The notes under the pieces: model-generated
Databases searched by the model: none
What the model saw: only the letters and a program-made list of their open reading frames with translations
Told to the model about the DNA's origin: nothing
Shown here: piece by piece, positions 23,901 to 36,900 of the stretch
How positions within the stretch are numbered: position 1 is the first letter of the stretch
Layout: every line of letters begins with the position of its first letter
Source of the DNA: Panorpa germanica
Taxonomy: Eukaryota; Arthropoda; Insecta; Mecoptera; Panorpidae
Direction of reading: 5' to 3'
Length of the DNA: 64,000 nucleotides
Assembly (NCBI GenBank): GCA_963678705.1
Contig: OY783222.1
Location: 186,001-250,000, forward strand
Program-made: the position numbers and the translations under genes

Positions 23901-26900
23901 GTTCCTTGTAATTTATAATAAAGAACTGCATCATTTGATTTTAAAAATCTAAGCGTGTCTCGTTTTTATGCGACTTTTAAAAAATCCATGGACATTTTTC
24001 TTAAACATTTTTTTTCGATTTTCTTGAAATATTTTGATGCAGTTATGTTCCTTGTAATTTATAATAAAGAACTGCATCATTAGATTTTAAAAATCTAAGC
24101 GTGTCTCGTTTTTATGCGACTTTTAAAGAATCCATGGACATTTTTTTTAAATTTTTTTTTTCGATTTTCTTGAAATATTTTGATGCAGTTATGTTCCTTG
24201 TAATTTATAATAAAAAACTGCATCATTAGATTTTAAATATCTAAGCGTTTCTGGCTTTTATGCGACTTTTAAAAAATCCATGGACATTTTTTTTTTAAAT
24301 CTTTTTTTCGATTTTCTTGAATTATTTTGATGCAGTTATGTTCCTTGTAATTTATAATAAAGAACTGCATCATTAGATTTTAAAAATCTAAGCGTGTCTC
24401 GTTTTTATGCGACTTTTAAAAAATCCATGGACATTTTTTTTTTAAATCTTTTTTTCGATTTTCTTGAAATATTTTGATGCAGTTATGTTCCTTGTAATTT
24501 ATAATAAAGAACTGCATCATTAGATTTTAAAAATCTAAGCGTGTCTCGTTTTTATGCGACTTTTAAAAAATCCATGGACATTTTTTTTAAATTTTTTTTT
24601 TCGATTTTCTTGAAATATTTTGATGCAGTTATGTTCCTTGTAATTTATAATAAAGAACTGCATCATTAGATTTTAAAAATCTAAGCGTGTCTCGTTTTTA
24701 TGCGACTTTTAAAAAATCCATGGACATTTTTTTTTTAAATCTTTTTTTCGATTTTCTTGAAATATTTTGATGCAGTTATGTTCCTTGTAATTTATAATAA
24801 AGAACTGCATCATTAGATTTTAAAAATCTAAGCGTGTCTCGTTTTTATGCGACTTTTAAAAAATCCATGGACATTTTTTTTAAATTTTTTTTTTCGATTT
24901 TCTTGAAATATTTTGATGCAGTTATGTTCCTTGTAATTTATAATAAAAAACTGCATCATTAGATTTTAAATATCTAAGCGTTTCTGGCTTTTATGCGACT
25001 TTTAAAAAATCCATGGACATTTTTTTTTTAAATCTTTTTTTCGATTTTCTTGAATTATTTTGATGCAGTTATGTTCCTTGTAATTTATAATAAAGAACTG
25101 CATCATTAGATTTTAAAAATCTAAGCGTGTCTCGTTTTTATGCGACTTTTAAAAAATCCATGGACATTTTTTTTTTAAATCTTTTTTTCGATTTTCTTGA
25201 AATATTTTGATGCAGTTATGTTCCTTGTAATTTATAATAAAGAACTGCATCATTAGATTTTAAAAATCTAAGCGTGTCTCGTTTTTATGCGACTTTTAAA
25301 AAATCCATGGACATTTTTTTTAAATTTTTTTTTTCGATTTTCTTGAAATATTTTGATGCAGTTATGTTCCTTGTAATTTATAATAAAGAACTGCATCATT
25401 AGATTTTAAAAATCTAAGCGTGTCTCGTTTTTATGCGACTTTTAAAAAATCCATGGACATTTTTTTTTTAAATCTTTTTTTCGATTTTCTTGAAATATTT
25501 TGATGCAGTTATGTTCCTTGTAATTTATAATAAAGAACTGCATCATTAGATTTTAAAAATCTAAGCGTGTCTCGTTTTTATGCGACTTTTAAAAAATCCA
25601 TGGACATTTTTTTTAAATTTTTTTTTTCGATTTTCTTGAAATATTTTGATGCAGTTATGTTCCTTGTAATTTATAATAAAAAACTGCATCATTAGATTTT
25701 AAATATCTAAGCGTTTCTGGCTTTTATGCGACTTTTAAAAAATCCATGGACATTTTTTTTTTAAATCTTTTTTTCGATTTTCTTGAAATATTTTGATGCA
25801 GTTATGTTCCTTGTAATTTATAATAAAGAACTGCATCATTAGATTTTAAAAATCTACGCGTGTCTCGTTTTTATGCGACTTTTAAAAAATCCATGGACAT
25901 TTTTTTTTTAAATCTTTTTTTCGATTTTCTTGAAATATTTTGATGCAGTTATGTTCCTTGTAATTTATAATAAAGAACTGCATCATTAGATTTTAAAAAT
26001 CTAAGCGTGTCTCGTTTTTATGCGACTTTTAAAAAATCCATGGACATTTTTTTTTTAAATCTTTTTTTCGATTTTCTTGAAATATTTTGATGCAGTTATG
26101 TTCCTTGTAATTTATAATAAAGAACTGCATCATTAGATTTTAAAAATCTAAGCGTGTCTCGTTTTTATGCGACTTTTAAAAAATCCATGGACATTTTTTT
26201 TAAATTTTTTTTTTCGATTTTCTTGAAATATTTTGATGCAGTTATGTTCCTTGTAATTTATAATAAAAAACTGCATCATTAGATTTTAAATATCTAAGCG
26301 TTTCTGGCTTTTATGCGACTTTTAAAAAATCCATGGACATTTTTTTTTTAAATCTTTTTTTCGATTTTCTTGAAATATTTTGATGCAGTTATGTTCCTTG
26401 TAATTTATAATAAATAACTGCATCATTAGATTTTAAAAATCTAAGCGTGTCTCGTTTTTATGCGACTTTTAAAAAATCCATGGACATTTTTTTTTTAAAT
26501 CTTTTTTTCGATTTTCTTGAAATATTTTGATGCAGTTATGTTCCTTGTAATTTATAATAAAGAACTGCATCATTTGATTTTAAAAATCTAAGCGTGTCTC
26601 GTTTTTATGCGACTTTTAAAAAATCCATGGACATTTTTCTTAAACATTTTTTTTCGATTTTCTTGAAATATTTTGATGCAGTTATGTTCCTTGTAATTTA
26701 TAATAAAGAACTGCATCATTAGATTTTAAAAATCTAAGCGTGTCTCGTTTTTATGCGACTTTTAAAGAATCCATGGACATTTTTTTTAAATTTTTTTTTT
26801 CGATTTTCTTGAAATATTTTGATGCAGTTATGTTCCTTGTAATTTATAATAAAAAACTGCATCATTAGATTTTAAATATCTAAGCGTTTCTGGCTTTTAT

Positions 26901-29900
26901 GCGACTTTTAAAAAATCCATGGACATTTTTTTTTTAAATCTTTTTTTCGATTTTCTTGAAATATTTTGATGCAGTTATGTTCCTTGTAATTTATAATAAA
27001 GAACTGCATCATTAGATTTTAAAAATCTAAGCATGTCTCGTTTTTATGCGACTTTTAAAAAATCCATGGACATTTTTTTTTTAAATCTTTTTTTCGATTT
27101 TCTTGAAATATTTTGATGCAGTTATGTTCCTTGTAATTTATAATAAAGAACTGCATCATTAGATGTTAAAAATCTAAGCGTGTCTCGTTTTTATGCGACT
27201 TTTAAAGAATCCATGGACATTTTTTTTAAATTTTTTTTTTCGATTTTCTTGAAATATTTTGATGCAGTTATGTTCCTTGTAATTTATAATAAAAAACTGC
27301 ATCATTAGATTTTAAATATCTAAGCGTTTCTGGCTTTTATGCGACTTTTAAAAAATCCATGGACATTTTTTTTTTAAATCTTTTTTTCGATTTTCTTGAA
27401 ATATTTTGATGCAGTTATGTTCCTTGTAATTTATAATAAAGAACTGCATCATTAGATTTTAAAAATCTAAGCGTGTCTCGTTTTTATGCGACTTTTAAAA
27501 AATCCATGGACATTTTTTTTTTAAATCTTTTTTTCGATTTTCTTGAAATATTTTGATGCAGTTATGTTCCTTGTAATTTATAATAAAGAACTGCATCATT
27601 AGATTTTAAAAATCTAAGCGTGTCTCGTTTTTATGCGACTTTTAAAAAATTCATGGACATTTTTTTTTTAAATCTTTTTTTCGATTTTCTTGAAATATTT
27701 TGATGCAGTTATGTTCCTTGTAATTTATAATAAAAAACTGCATCATTAGATTTTAAAAATCTAAGCGTGTCTCGTTTTTATGCGACTTTTAAAAAATCCA
27801 TGGACATTTTTTTTAAATTTTTTTTTTCGATTTTCTTGAAATATTTTGATGCAGTTATGTTCCTTGTAATTTATAATAAAAAACTGCATCATTAGATTTT
27901 AAATATCTAAGCGTTTCTGGCTTTTATGCGACTTTTAAAAAATCCATGGACATTTTTTTTTTAAATCTTTTTTTCGATTTTCTTGAAATATTTTGATGCA
28001 GTTATGTTCCTTGTAATTTATAATAAATAACTGCATCATTAGATTTTAAGAATCTAAGCGTGTCTCGTTTTTATGCGACTTTTAAAAAATCCATGGACAT
28101 TTTTTTTTTAAATCTTTTTTTCGATTTTCTTGAAATATTTTGATGCAGTTATGTTCCTTGTAATTTATAATAAAGAACTGCATCATTAGATTTTAAAAAT
28201 CTAAGCGTGTCTCGTTTTTATGCGACTTTTAAAAAATCCATGGACATTTTTTTTTTAAATCTTTTTTTCGATTTTCTTGAAATATTTTGATGCAGTTATG
28301 TTCCTTGTAATTTATAATAAAGAACTGCATCATTAGATTTTAAAAATCTAAGCGTGTCTCGTTTTTATGCGACTTTTAAAAAATTCATGGACATTTTTTT
28401 TTTAAATCTTTTTTTCGATTTTCTTGAAATATTTTGATGCAGTTATGTTCCTTGTAATTTATAATAAAAAACTGCATCATTAGATTTTAAAAATCTAAGC
28501 GTGTCTCGTTTTTATGCGACTTTTAAAAAATCCATGGACATTTTTTTTAAATTTTTTTTTTCGATTTTCTTGAAATATTTTGATGCAGTTATGTTCCTTG
28601 TAATTTATAATAAAAAACTGCATCATTAGATTTTAAATATCTAAGCGTTTCTGGCTTTTATGCGACTTTTAAAAAATCCATGGACATTTTTTTTTTAAAT
28701 CTTTTTTTCGATTTTCTTGAAATATTTTGATGCAGTTATGTTCCTTGTAATTTATAATAAATAACTGCATCATTAGATTTTAAGAATCTAAGCGTGTCTC
28801 GTTTTTATGCGACTTTTAAAAAATCCATGGACATTTTTTTTTTAAATCTTTTTTTCGATTTTCTTGAAATATTTTGATGCAGTTATGTTCCTTGTAATTT
28901 ATAATAAAGAACTGCATCATTTGATTTTAAAAATCTAAGCGTGTCTCGTTTTTATGCGACTTTTAAAAAATCCATGGACATTTTTCTTAAACATTTTTTT
29001 TCGATTTTCTTGAAATATTTTGATGCAGTTATGTTCCTTGTAATTTATAATAAAGAACTGCATCATTAGATTTTAAAGATCTACGCGTGTCTCGTTTTTA
29101 TGCGACTTTTAAAAAATCCATGGACATTTTTTTTTTAAATCTTTTTTTCGATTTTCTTGAAATATTTTGATGCAGTTATGTTCCTTGTAATTTATAATAA
29201 AGAACTGCATCATTAGATTTTAAAAATCTAAGCGTGTCTCGTTTTTATGCGACTTTTAAAAAATCCATGGACATTTTTTTTAAATTTTTTTTTTCGATTT
29301 TCTTGAAATATTTTGATGCAGTTATGTTCCTTGTAATTTATAATAAAAAACTGCATCATTAGATTTTAAATATCTAAGCGTTTCTGGCTTTTATGCGACT
29401 TTTAAAAAATCCATGGACATTTTTTTTTTAAATCTTTTTTTCGATTTTCTTGAAATATTTTGATGCAGTTATGTTCCTTGTAATTTATAATAAATAACTG
29501 CATCATTAGATTTTAAAAATCTAAGCGTGTCTCGTTTTTATGCGACTTTTAAAAAATCCATGGACATTTTTTTTTTAAATCTTTTTTTCGATTTTCTTGA
29601 AATATTTTGATGCAGTTATGTTCCTTGTAATTTATAATAAAGAACTGCATCATTTGATTTTAAAAATCTAAGCGTGTCTCGTTTTTATGCGACTTTTAAA
29701 AAATCCATGGACATTTTTCTTAAACATTTTTTTTCGATTTTCTTGAAATATTTTGATGCAGTTATGTTCCTTGTAATTTATAATAAAGAACTGCATCATT
29801 AGATTTTAAAGATCTACGCGTGTCTCGTTTTTATGCGACTTTTAAAAAATCCATGGACATTTTTTTTTAAAATCTTTTTTTCGATTTTCTTGAAATATTT

Positions 29901-32045
29901 TGATGCAGTTATGTTCCTTGTAATTTATAATAAAGAACTGCATCATTAGATTTTAAAAATCTAAGCGTGTCTCGTTTTTATGCGACTTTTAAAAAATCCA
30001 TGGACATTTTTTTTTTAAATCTTTTTTTCGATTTTCTTGAAATATTTTGATGCAGTTATGTTCCTTGTAATTTATAATAAAGAACTGCATCATTTGATTT
30101 TAAAAATCTAAGCGTGTCTCGTTTTTATGCGACTTTTAAAAAATCCATGGACATTTTTCTTAAACATTTTTTTTCGATTTTCTTGAAATATTTTGATGCA
30201 GTTATGTTCCTTGTAATTTATAATAAAGAACTGCATCATTAGATTTTAAAAATCTACGCGTGTCTCGTTTTTATGCGACTTTTAAAAAATCCATGGACAT
30301 TTTTTTTTTAAATCTTTTTTTCGATTTTCTTGAAATATTTTGATGCAGTTATGTTCCTTGTAATTTATAATAAAGAACTGCATCATTAGATTTTAAAAAT
30401 CTAAGCGTGTCTCGTTTTTATGCGACTTTTAAAAAATCCATGGACATTTTTTTTTTAAATCTTTTTTTCGATTTTCTTGAAATATTTTGATGCAGTTATG
30501 TTCCTTGTAATTTATAATAAAGAACTGCATCATTTGATTTTAAAAATCTAAGCGTGTCTCGTTTTTATGCGACTTTTAAAAAATCCATGGACATTTTTTT
30601 TAAATTTTTTTTTTCGATTTTCTTGAAATATTTTGATGCAGTTATGTTCCTTGTAATTTATAATAAAGAACTGCATCATTAGATTTTAAAAATCTACGCG
30701 TGTCTCGTTTTTATGCGACTTTTAAAAAATCCATGGACATTTTTTTTTTAAATCTTTTTTTCGATTTTCTTGAAATATTTTGATGCAGTTATGTTCCTTG
30801 TAATTTATAATAAAGAACTGCATCATTAGATTTTAAAAATCTAAGCGTGTCTCGTTTTTATGCGACTTTTAAAAAATCCATGGACATTTTTTTTTTAAAT
30901 CTTTTTTTCGATTTTCTTGAAATATTTTGATGCAGTTATGTTCCTTGTAATTTGTAATAAAGAACTGCATCATTAGATTTTAAAAATCTAAGCGTGTCTC
31001 GTTTTTATGCGACTTTTAAAAAATCCATGGACATTTTTTTTTTAAATCTTTTTTTCGATTTTTCTTGAAATATTTTGATGCAGTTATGTTTCTTGTAATT
31101 TATAATAAAGAACTGCATCATTAGATTTTAAAAATCTAAGCGTGTCTCGTTTTTATGCGACTTTTAAAAAATCCATGGACATTTTTTTTTTAAATCTTTT
31201 TTTCGATTTTCTTGAAATATTTTGATGCAGTTATGTTCCTTGTAATTTATAATAAAGAACTGCATCATTAGATTTTAAAAATCTAAGCGTGTCTCGCTTT
31301 TATGCGACTTTTAAAAAATCCATGGACATTTTTTTTTTAAATCTTTTTTTCGATTTTCTTGAAATATTTTGATGCAGTTATGTTTCTTGTAATTTATAAT
31401 AAAGAACTGCATCATTAGATTTTAAAAATCTAAGCGTGTCTCGTTTTTATGCGACTTTTAAAAAATCCATGGACATTTTTTTTTTAAATCTTTTTTTCGA
31501 TTTTCTTGAAATATTTTGATGCAGTTATGTTCCTTGTAATTTATAATAAAGAACTGCATCATTAGATTTTAAAAATCTAAGCGTGTCTCGTTTTTATGCG
31601 ACTTTTAAAAAATCCATGGACATTTTTTTAAAATTTTTTTTTTCGATTTTCTTGAAATATTTTGATGCAGTTATGTTCCTTGTAATTTATAATAAAAAAC
31701 TGCATCATTAGATTTTAAATATCTAAGCATTTCTGGCTTTTATGCGACTTTTAAAAAATCCATGGACATTTTTTTTTTAAATCTTTTTTTCGATTTTCTT
31801 GAAATATTTTGATGCAGTTATGTTCCTTGTAATTTATAATAAAAAACTGCATCATTAGATTTTAAAAATCTAAGCATGTCTCGTTTTTATGCGACTTTTA
31901 AAAAATCCATGGACATTTTTTTAAAATTTTTTTTTTCGATTTTCTTGAAATATTTTGATGCAGTTATGTTCCTTGTAATTTATAATAAAAAACTGCATCA
32001 TTAGATTTTAAATATCTAAGCGTTTCTGGCTTTTATGCGACCTTT
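20958..32045 (+). repeat. Main satellite array, about 75 type A monomers of ~147 bp with higher-order repeats
   Basis: Monomer starts (GCAGTTATGTTCC) recur every 146-148 bp, for example at 21105, 21251, 21399, 21546, 21693, 21840 and 21986. A monomer holds GAACTGCATCATTAGATTTT, the near-palindrome AGATTTTAAAAATCT, GCGTGTCTCGTTTTTATGCG, TCCATGGACA and A/T tracts. Variant units (TCTAAGCGTTTCTGGC) recur at intervals of 5, 4 and 4 units. The pattern from 22341 to 24247 is repeated at 24980 to 26886, an offset of about 2.64 kb (18 monomers). A 5-monomer (~0.73 kb) period is seen from 27.9 to 29.4 kb. No coding capacity. The near-identity of units indicates recent amplification, or some assembly collapse or expansion. 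Confidence 0.95.
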
Positions 32046-32084
32046 TAAACATTTCTTAGAGAAAAAAGATCCATCATAAAAATC
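32046..32084. repeat. Orientation switch point of the satellite
   Basis: The last type A unit stops after TTTTATGCGACC. Within about 40 bp the sequence changes to reverse-complement type B (CACAAAAATTAATATATTTC then GTTAACACAGTTCGCC). Confidence 0.8.
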
Positions 32085-32590
32085 CACAAAAATTAATATA
32101 TTTCAAATTTGTTAACACAGTTCGCCTTCTTAACCTGTAGCGGATATAACTGCATAAAATTTTTTAAGAAATTAATAAAAATAAATTTAAAAAAAAAAGT
32201 CCATGAATTTTAAAAACCCCTTATAAAATCCACAAAAATTAAAATATTTCAAATTTGTTAACACAGTTCGCCTTCTTAACCTGTAGCGGATATAACTGCA
32301 TAATTTTTTTTAAGAAATTAATAAAAATAAGTTTTAAAAAAAAAGTCCATGAATTTTAAAAACCTCTTATAAAATCTACAAAAATTAAAATATTTCAAAT
32401 TTGTTAACAAAGTTCGCCTTCTTAACCTGTAGCGGATATAACTGCATAAACATTTTTAAAAAAATAATAAAAATAAGTTTTAAAAAAAAGTCAATGAATT
32501 TTAAAAACCCCTTATAAAATCTACAAAAATTAAGATATTTCAAATTTATTGACGCAGTTCGTCTTGTTAAAGTTTAATAGATATAACTCA
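32085..32590 (-). repeat. Type B satellite monomers, inverted (3-4 units)
   Basis: CACAGTTCGCCTTCTTAACC and GCGGATATAACTGCATAA recur at about 145-bp spacing. They are the reverse complement of the B units at 20380-20957. The last unit is more diverged (GACGCAGTTCGTCTTGTT). Confidence 0.85.
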
Positions 32591-32814
32591 TTAATAAAAT
32601 TGAAGAATTGTAAAACTTCCCATTTAGCAAAAGTCAGCTTCCCAAGTCCCAGTTTTACAAAACTGTATTTGCAATTTGTTTCTAGGTCGTATACAATTCA
32701 ATAGCACTACTTAATAGTAGAAAAGTATTATAATTCCAATACATGAAACTAAAATTTTCTAAAATATATAAAGAAAAAGCTATTTGTAATTGTAATATTT
32801 GTTAATGAAAAAGT

Positions 32815-33030
32815 TAAAAATCCAAAAGCATTTGAACCCGTGATTCGCACTTACAAAAGAAATGCTGTATCGGTGAGACCACAGCAGAGTTGTGTTTGAT
32901 TTTGCCCACTAGACCATTAGAGATAATTAAATACTTTAAAATTAAAACAGTTAATCAGAATCAGAAAGTATGTTATTTGTGTTGCAGCAATTCAGGGGTA
33001 AACTTTTACATTTTTTAGTGTAATTAGTAA
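32815..33030 (+). repeat. Flank module C, plus orientation, with tRNA-like segment
   Basis: AAAATCCAAAAGCATTTGAA, ACCCGTGATTCGCACTTAC and GGTGAGACCACAGCAGAG are the reverse complement of the tRNA-like segment at 20205-20280. The common module GTTATTTGTGTTGCAGCA follows. Its tRNA-like part points leftward, back toward the array. Confidence 0.6.
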
Positions 33031-33174
33031 ATACACAAACCTTTACTTATAAAAATTTAAACAAAATAATTATTTTTAATTTAATATTGGTTCCATTGTT
33101 CATGTAGAGACATTTATAGATCATCTGTAATTAAATAATAATCAAAATAATTAATGAATAAATATTTGTTGATA

Positions 33175-33400
33175 AAAAAGTTAAAAATCCAAAACAATTT
33201 GAACCCGGGATTCGTACTTGCAAAAGAAGTGTTCTGCCGGTGAGACCAATGCATAGTTGTGTTTGATTTTGCCCACTAGGCTATTAGAAATAATTAAAAA
33301 CATTATAATTATAACATTTAATTAACCATCAAATAGTTGAGTGTTATTTGTGTTGCAGCTATTCAGGGGTAAACTTTTACACTTTTTAGTTTAAGTAGTA
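33175..33400 (+). repeat. Second downstream copy of flank module C
   Basis: It contains TTTGAACCCGGGATTCGTAC, GCCGGTGAGACCAATGCA and TTATTTGTGTTGCAGCTATT, in tandem with the copy 360 bp to the left. The intervening AT-rich sequence is also duplicated (TAAATACACAAACCTTTACT after each copy). Confidence 0.6.
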
Positions 33401-35851
33401 AATACACAAACCTTTACTTATAAATATTTAAATAAAATAATTACTTTTAATTTAATATTAGTTAACATTATTCATGTAGAGACATTTATAGATGAAAGAA
33501 GAGTAGGATCCACCCCAGAACTTGAGACCTGGACCTCTTAGTGCAAAAAGAATGCCATAGGTTTGAATCTTTAATAATGGATGACATAAGAAAGTACATA
33601 ACTTATAATAAATAATTTAGAATGCTATTTGATAATTTATAGATAAGTATAAATTTGATTATTTAATATTACTTTTAATCTTTAACTAGCCACATTACAT
33701 GAGATTTATGATAACTATGATTTCAGCTTCCGGCCCATAGATGACTACATGATAAATTTTAATTAAGATTTTTAGCAGAGACTCTTACCAACTTCTCCAA
33801 CAGCTTTGGTTTAATTAAACAATTAAATGCAAAAAATTATCCCCATCACTATAATTATTTCGTTTTAAAAATTCCACAGAATCTCAAACGTTATTCTAAA
33901 TATAATTTTTAAATAATATTCAAGTTATATGTTAAACTACCACAGGTTAATATTTTCAAGGTAGATGTGTATTACATATTTATGAGTTCTTTATACCATA
34001 GAACTGCCAACATTATCAAGAGGTCGTATATGATAAAATTACCATTGGGACTTACTGTTTGGCATCTAGTCCGATTTCTTATCGTTTTAATAAAAATTTA
34101 TAACATCTTTGTAATTACAAATGTAAAATTTATATTATATTTACGTACCTGATATTTTTAAACATAAGTAAAATGCAAATGGTCCATAATTTTATTTAGC
34201 GGGTTACTTATTACTATTAACTTTTAAATTATTTATTTTAACTTAATTAACTTCCCTATGGAACCATTAATTGTGTAGAAAGGTTCTATGTTCTTTTTTA
34301 ACATTTATGTGCAACAGATTATTTTTTCGATAATACTTAATATTTTTAATGATAAAAATTTGTTAAACAAATACGTAGAAAAAAAGATATATATAGTTTG
34401 AGAATGTTTCATCTAAGATAAGTACACTAAAATTATTTATCTTTAACCATGCGTTTTTAGGAATGCAGGGATATACTGATAACAGAAGATACAGTCAAAG
34501 TGTTTGAATAAGGCTACGTCCTAAGACATCGACGCAAAGTATGATGCGCAGTGGCCATCACGACCTATCGGCAGCCTTGAGATCTGCGGCCTGCGGAAGG
34601 TCCCCCCGCCCCACCTATCAACAACAAATTTGTGCTAAACTACAGCATACTGGTATTTGCACTGAATGGAATGGAGATATATTTGCACTGGATACAATAG
34701 AATCTGTGAACAGTATAGAATCTAAGATAAATAAAAACCGACGATCTCCTACTATGTTGGCAACTTTTGTGGTGTCGTGACCTCATATATTTTAACTGAA
34801 CCGCTGCCAATAAGTTTATGATTATGTATGTACAGTCGTAATCAATTTAACTTGATAATAAGCAAACCCAGTAAATATAACTCTGGCCCGGTAATCGAAT
34901 CCAAAAGCACAGCAGTCAGTGTCGTCCACTGTGTCGTCTGGAATTTCATAGAGGATGAACAATTGTAAAGACAGACAGTAAGATATAAATGAACACATCA
35001 GAATAATTGAAATAAATAAATATTAAATATACAGAATATAGTAGACCCTCTATAATGCGAGTTCCTAATACAACGCGAAAAAAAGTATCTCGCGTACATC
35101 AACTGGTTTTCTTTAACGCGTTTTTTTATACAATACCACACTCTTAAAAATATTTACGATATTTTTAATATTTCAATGCGTCGATGTTAATGATGCAATG
35201 GACTAAATCTTCTTTTCGTTCGAATGTTTCTTTTGATTATAATGTGCAGTGTCTTTCAGATATGAATATTTGCTTACATAAGACTTAAACTTAAAAATAT
35301 TATAGACAATACATAAAAGGGAATAATTGTAAAAAGCAAAATTACTATATCAATATATTTCAAGTTAAATTATCAAAAGAGTAAAACTAATTAAAAAACT
35401 ATTTAATTCCAGTAACAGTTGTGTGAAAAATGAAAAAACTAAAACAAATACGACAAATTATAATTTCAAATTATTAAAATAGGCGCGTAGGTAATTAAAC
35501 ATTAAATAGTAAAAGATTGCAGCGTTGATTCCTGCGGTCAGGGCGTTCAGGCCCACCCAGACTTCTTGGCGCAATGGTACTTGTAATCAGTGGTGCTGCA
35601 ATGGCTGCTGATAACTGAGTTAATGAGGTATTTTCACAAAAAAACCTTATCAAAAATCCAATTTAATTAATAATGTCTTAAAATTCATGTAAAATTGACA
35701 AATGACTAATTTATTATTAATTAATAATTAGTTAAAATCGTGATTTTACTTAAAAATCATATTTTTTATAAGATTAGTGTTCATCATTTTATATGTACTA
35801 CAAAAATGCGATGTTTTTTATTGAAGCCATTGTGTTTCATATTATAGAAAA
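33401..35851. other. Gene-free stretch with remnants of mobile elements
   Basis: I see no supportable gene. The open frame at 34541-34780 covers a locally GC-rich patch (GGCCTGCGGAAGGTCCCCCC) but has no recognised domain and no convincing splice context. At about 35041 the sequence TAGACCCTCTATAATGCGAG resembles the inverted-repeat ends of pogo/Tc1-type transposons. TCTGGCCCGGTAATCGAATC at about 34884 resembles an inverted tRNA B-box region. Both are weak. Confidence 0.4.
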
Positions 35852-36050
35852 GTATTACTTTTATACGACTGCATTTGTTTTAATAAATTTTACTTTCTAT
35901 TTCTTTTTGGATTCCTTCCTGAAGAATACCAGCACGTGAGGAATTTTCCGGACATCATCACAGCTGCAGGTACCTCCTGGTGGACTTGGAAATGCTTTAC
36001 TTTGTAAGTACGCTGTTTTTTTTTATTATCAGTTGCATATTATTCGAAGT
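35852..36050 (+). repeat. Duplicated exon-like module, copy 1
   Basis: ATTACTTTTATACGACTGCA, CATCATCACAGCTGCAGGTA, CCTCCTGGTGGACTTGGAAA and a TTTGTAAGT donor-like end are shared with 40404-40605. The core could be an exon (about 35919-36001), open in one frame (QHVRNFPDIITAAGTSWWTW). The two copies differ at amino-acid-changing sites, so coding status is unclear. Confidence 0.6.
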
Positions 36051-36491
36051 ACTTTTATAATACATTATAAAATATTTTATTTGTAAGTACGTCGTTTTTC
36101 TATTGAGATATATTAATATGCTCTGTGATTTACACTGCTCCCATTCTAACGTTATCTCATGTGCTTTAGTTACAGATGGACAGCGACTTCTGGGGGGCCT
36201 TCACTGCACGTGCACTACGACTAGACCCGACGGGACACCTGCACCTGGACTCCTGGAGCAGACACGGCGACGCTACCTTGTGATTCAAACGTAGGTTTTT
36301 TAACTTATTACATTAATTTTTATTTAATACTTTATTTTAAATACGTTTTGTACGAATTCTTTTTATTTTATAGAGAAATATTTCTAAATATAGAATTGTT
36401 ATATTTATTGCATACGGAAACTGTGAATTGAATAAATTTTTTGTTTCATCATGTAAGAAGATTAAACCTGGATTTATATTTTAATTTTTGG

Positions 36492-36900
36492 GGCCGGGGC
36501 GCCTCTATTCGATAGTCATTTTCAGAATAAGGGTGTAAACAGTTATTTTTGTTTATTTTGAAACTATATGTCGCACAGAAATTTTACAACAAATCTACAA
36601 ATTTTGTGAATAACTTATTGTTGTAACTTGTAGTAAAAAAGTTAGGAGTAAAAACAAATCTAAAATTGATTGGTGTTATGACCAGGTTGTGTTGATTGTA
36701 ACTTTTTTATTATAAAAGTTACTACAGAAAGTTGTTAACAAAAGTTTTAGGTAATATTATTATCTGCAAAAACACATATTAATTTTTGATGTGAGAGTTA
36801 TGGTGATTAAGATAAACAAAGAAAATGATTACACAGTTATTCTGAAAATGACGGTTTCTATGGTGTTGAGATCTTATGCATGTTTACGCCGCCCCTGCCT
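36492..36900. mobile_element. MITE-like element with GGGGCG ends
   Basis: Left GCCGGGGCGCC and right GGCGTAAACA-type ends (GCCGCCCCTGCC on the plus strand) bound an internal inverted repeat. GTCATTTTCAGAATAA at about 36514 is the reverse complement of the sequence at about 36838-36853. CAGGGGCGG-like termini are typical of hAT elements. No target duplication was found. Confidence 0.45.

Noticed and set aside
20958-32045. CRISPR array
   Set aside because: The whole ~147-bp unit is repeated without unique spacers, and the genome is eukaryotic.
34541-34780. 79-codon frame in a GC-richer patch
   Set aside because: No domain, splice context or conserved motif seen; kept only as a note in the gene-free entry.
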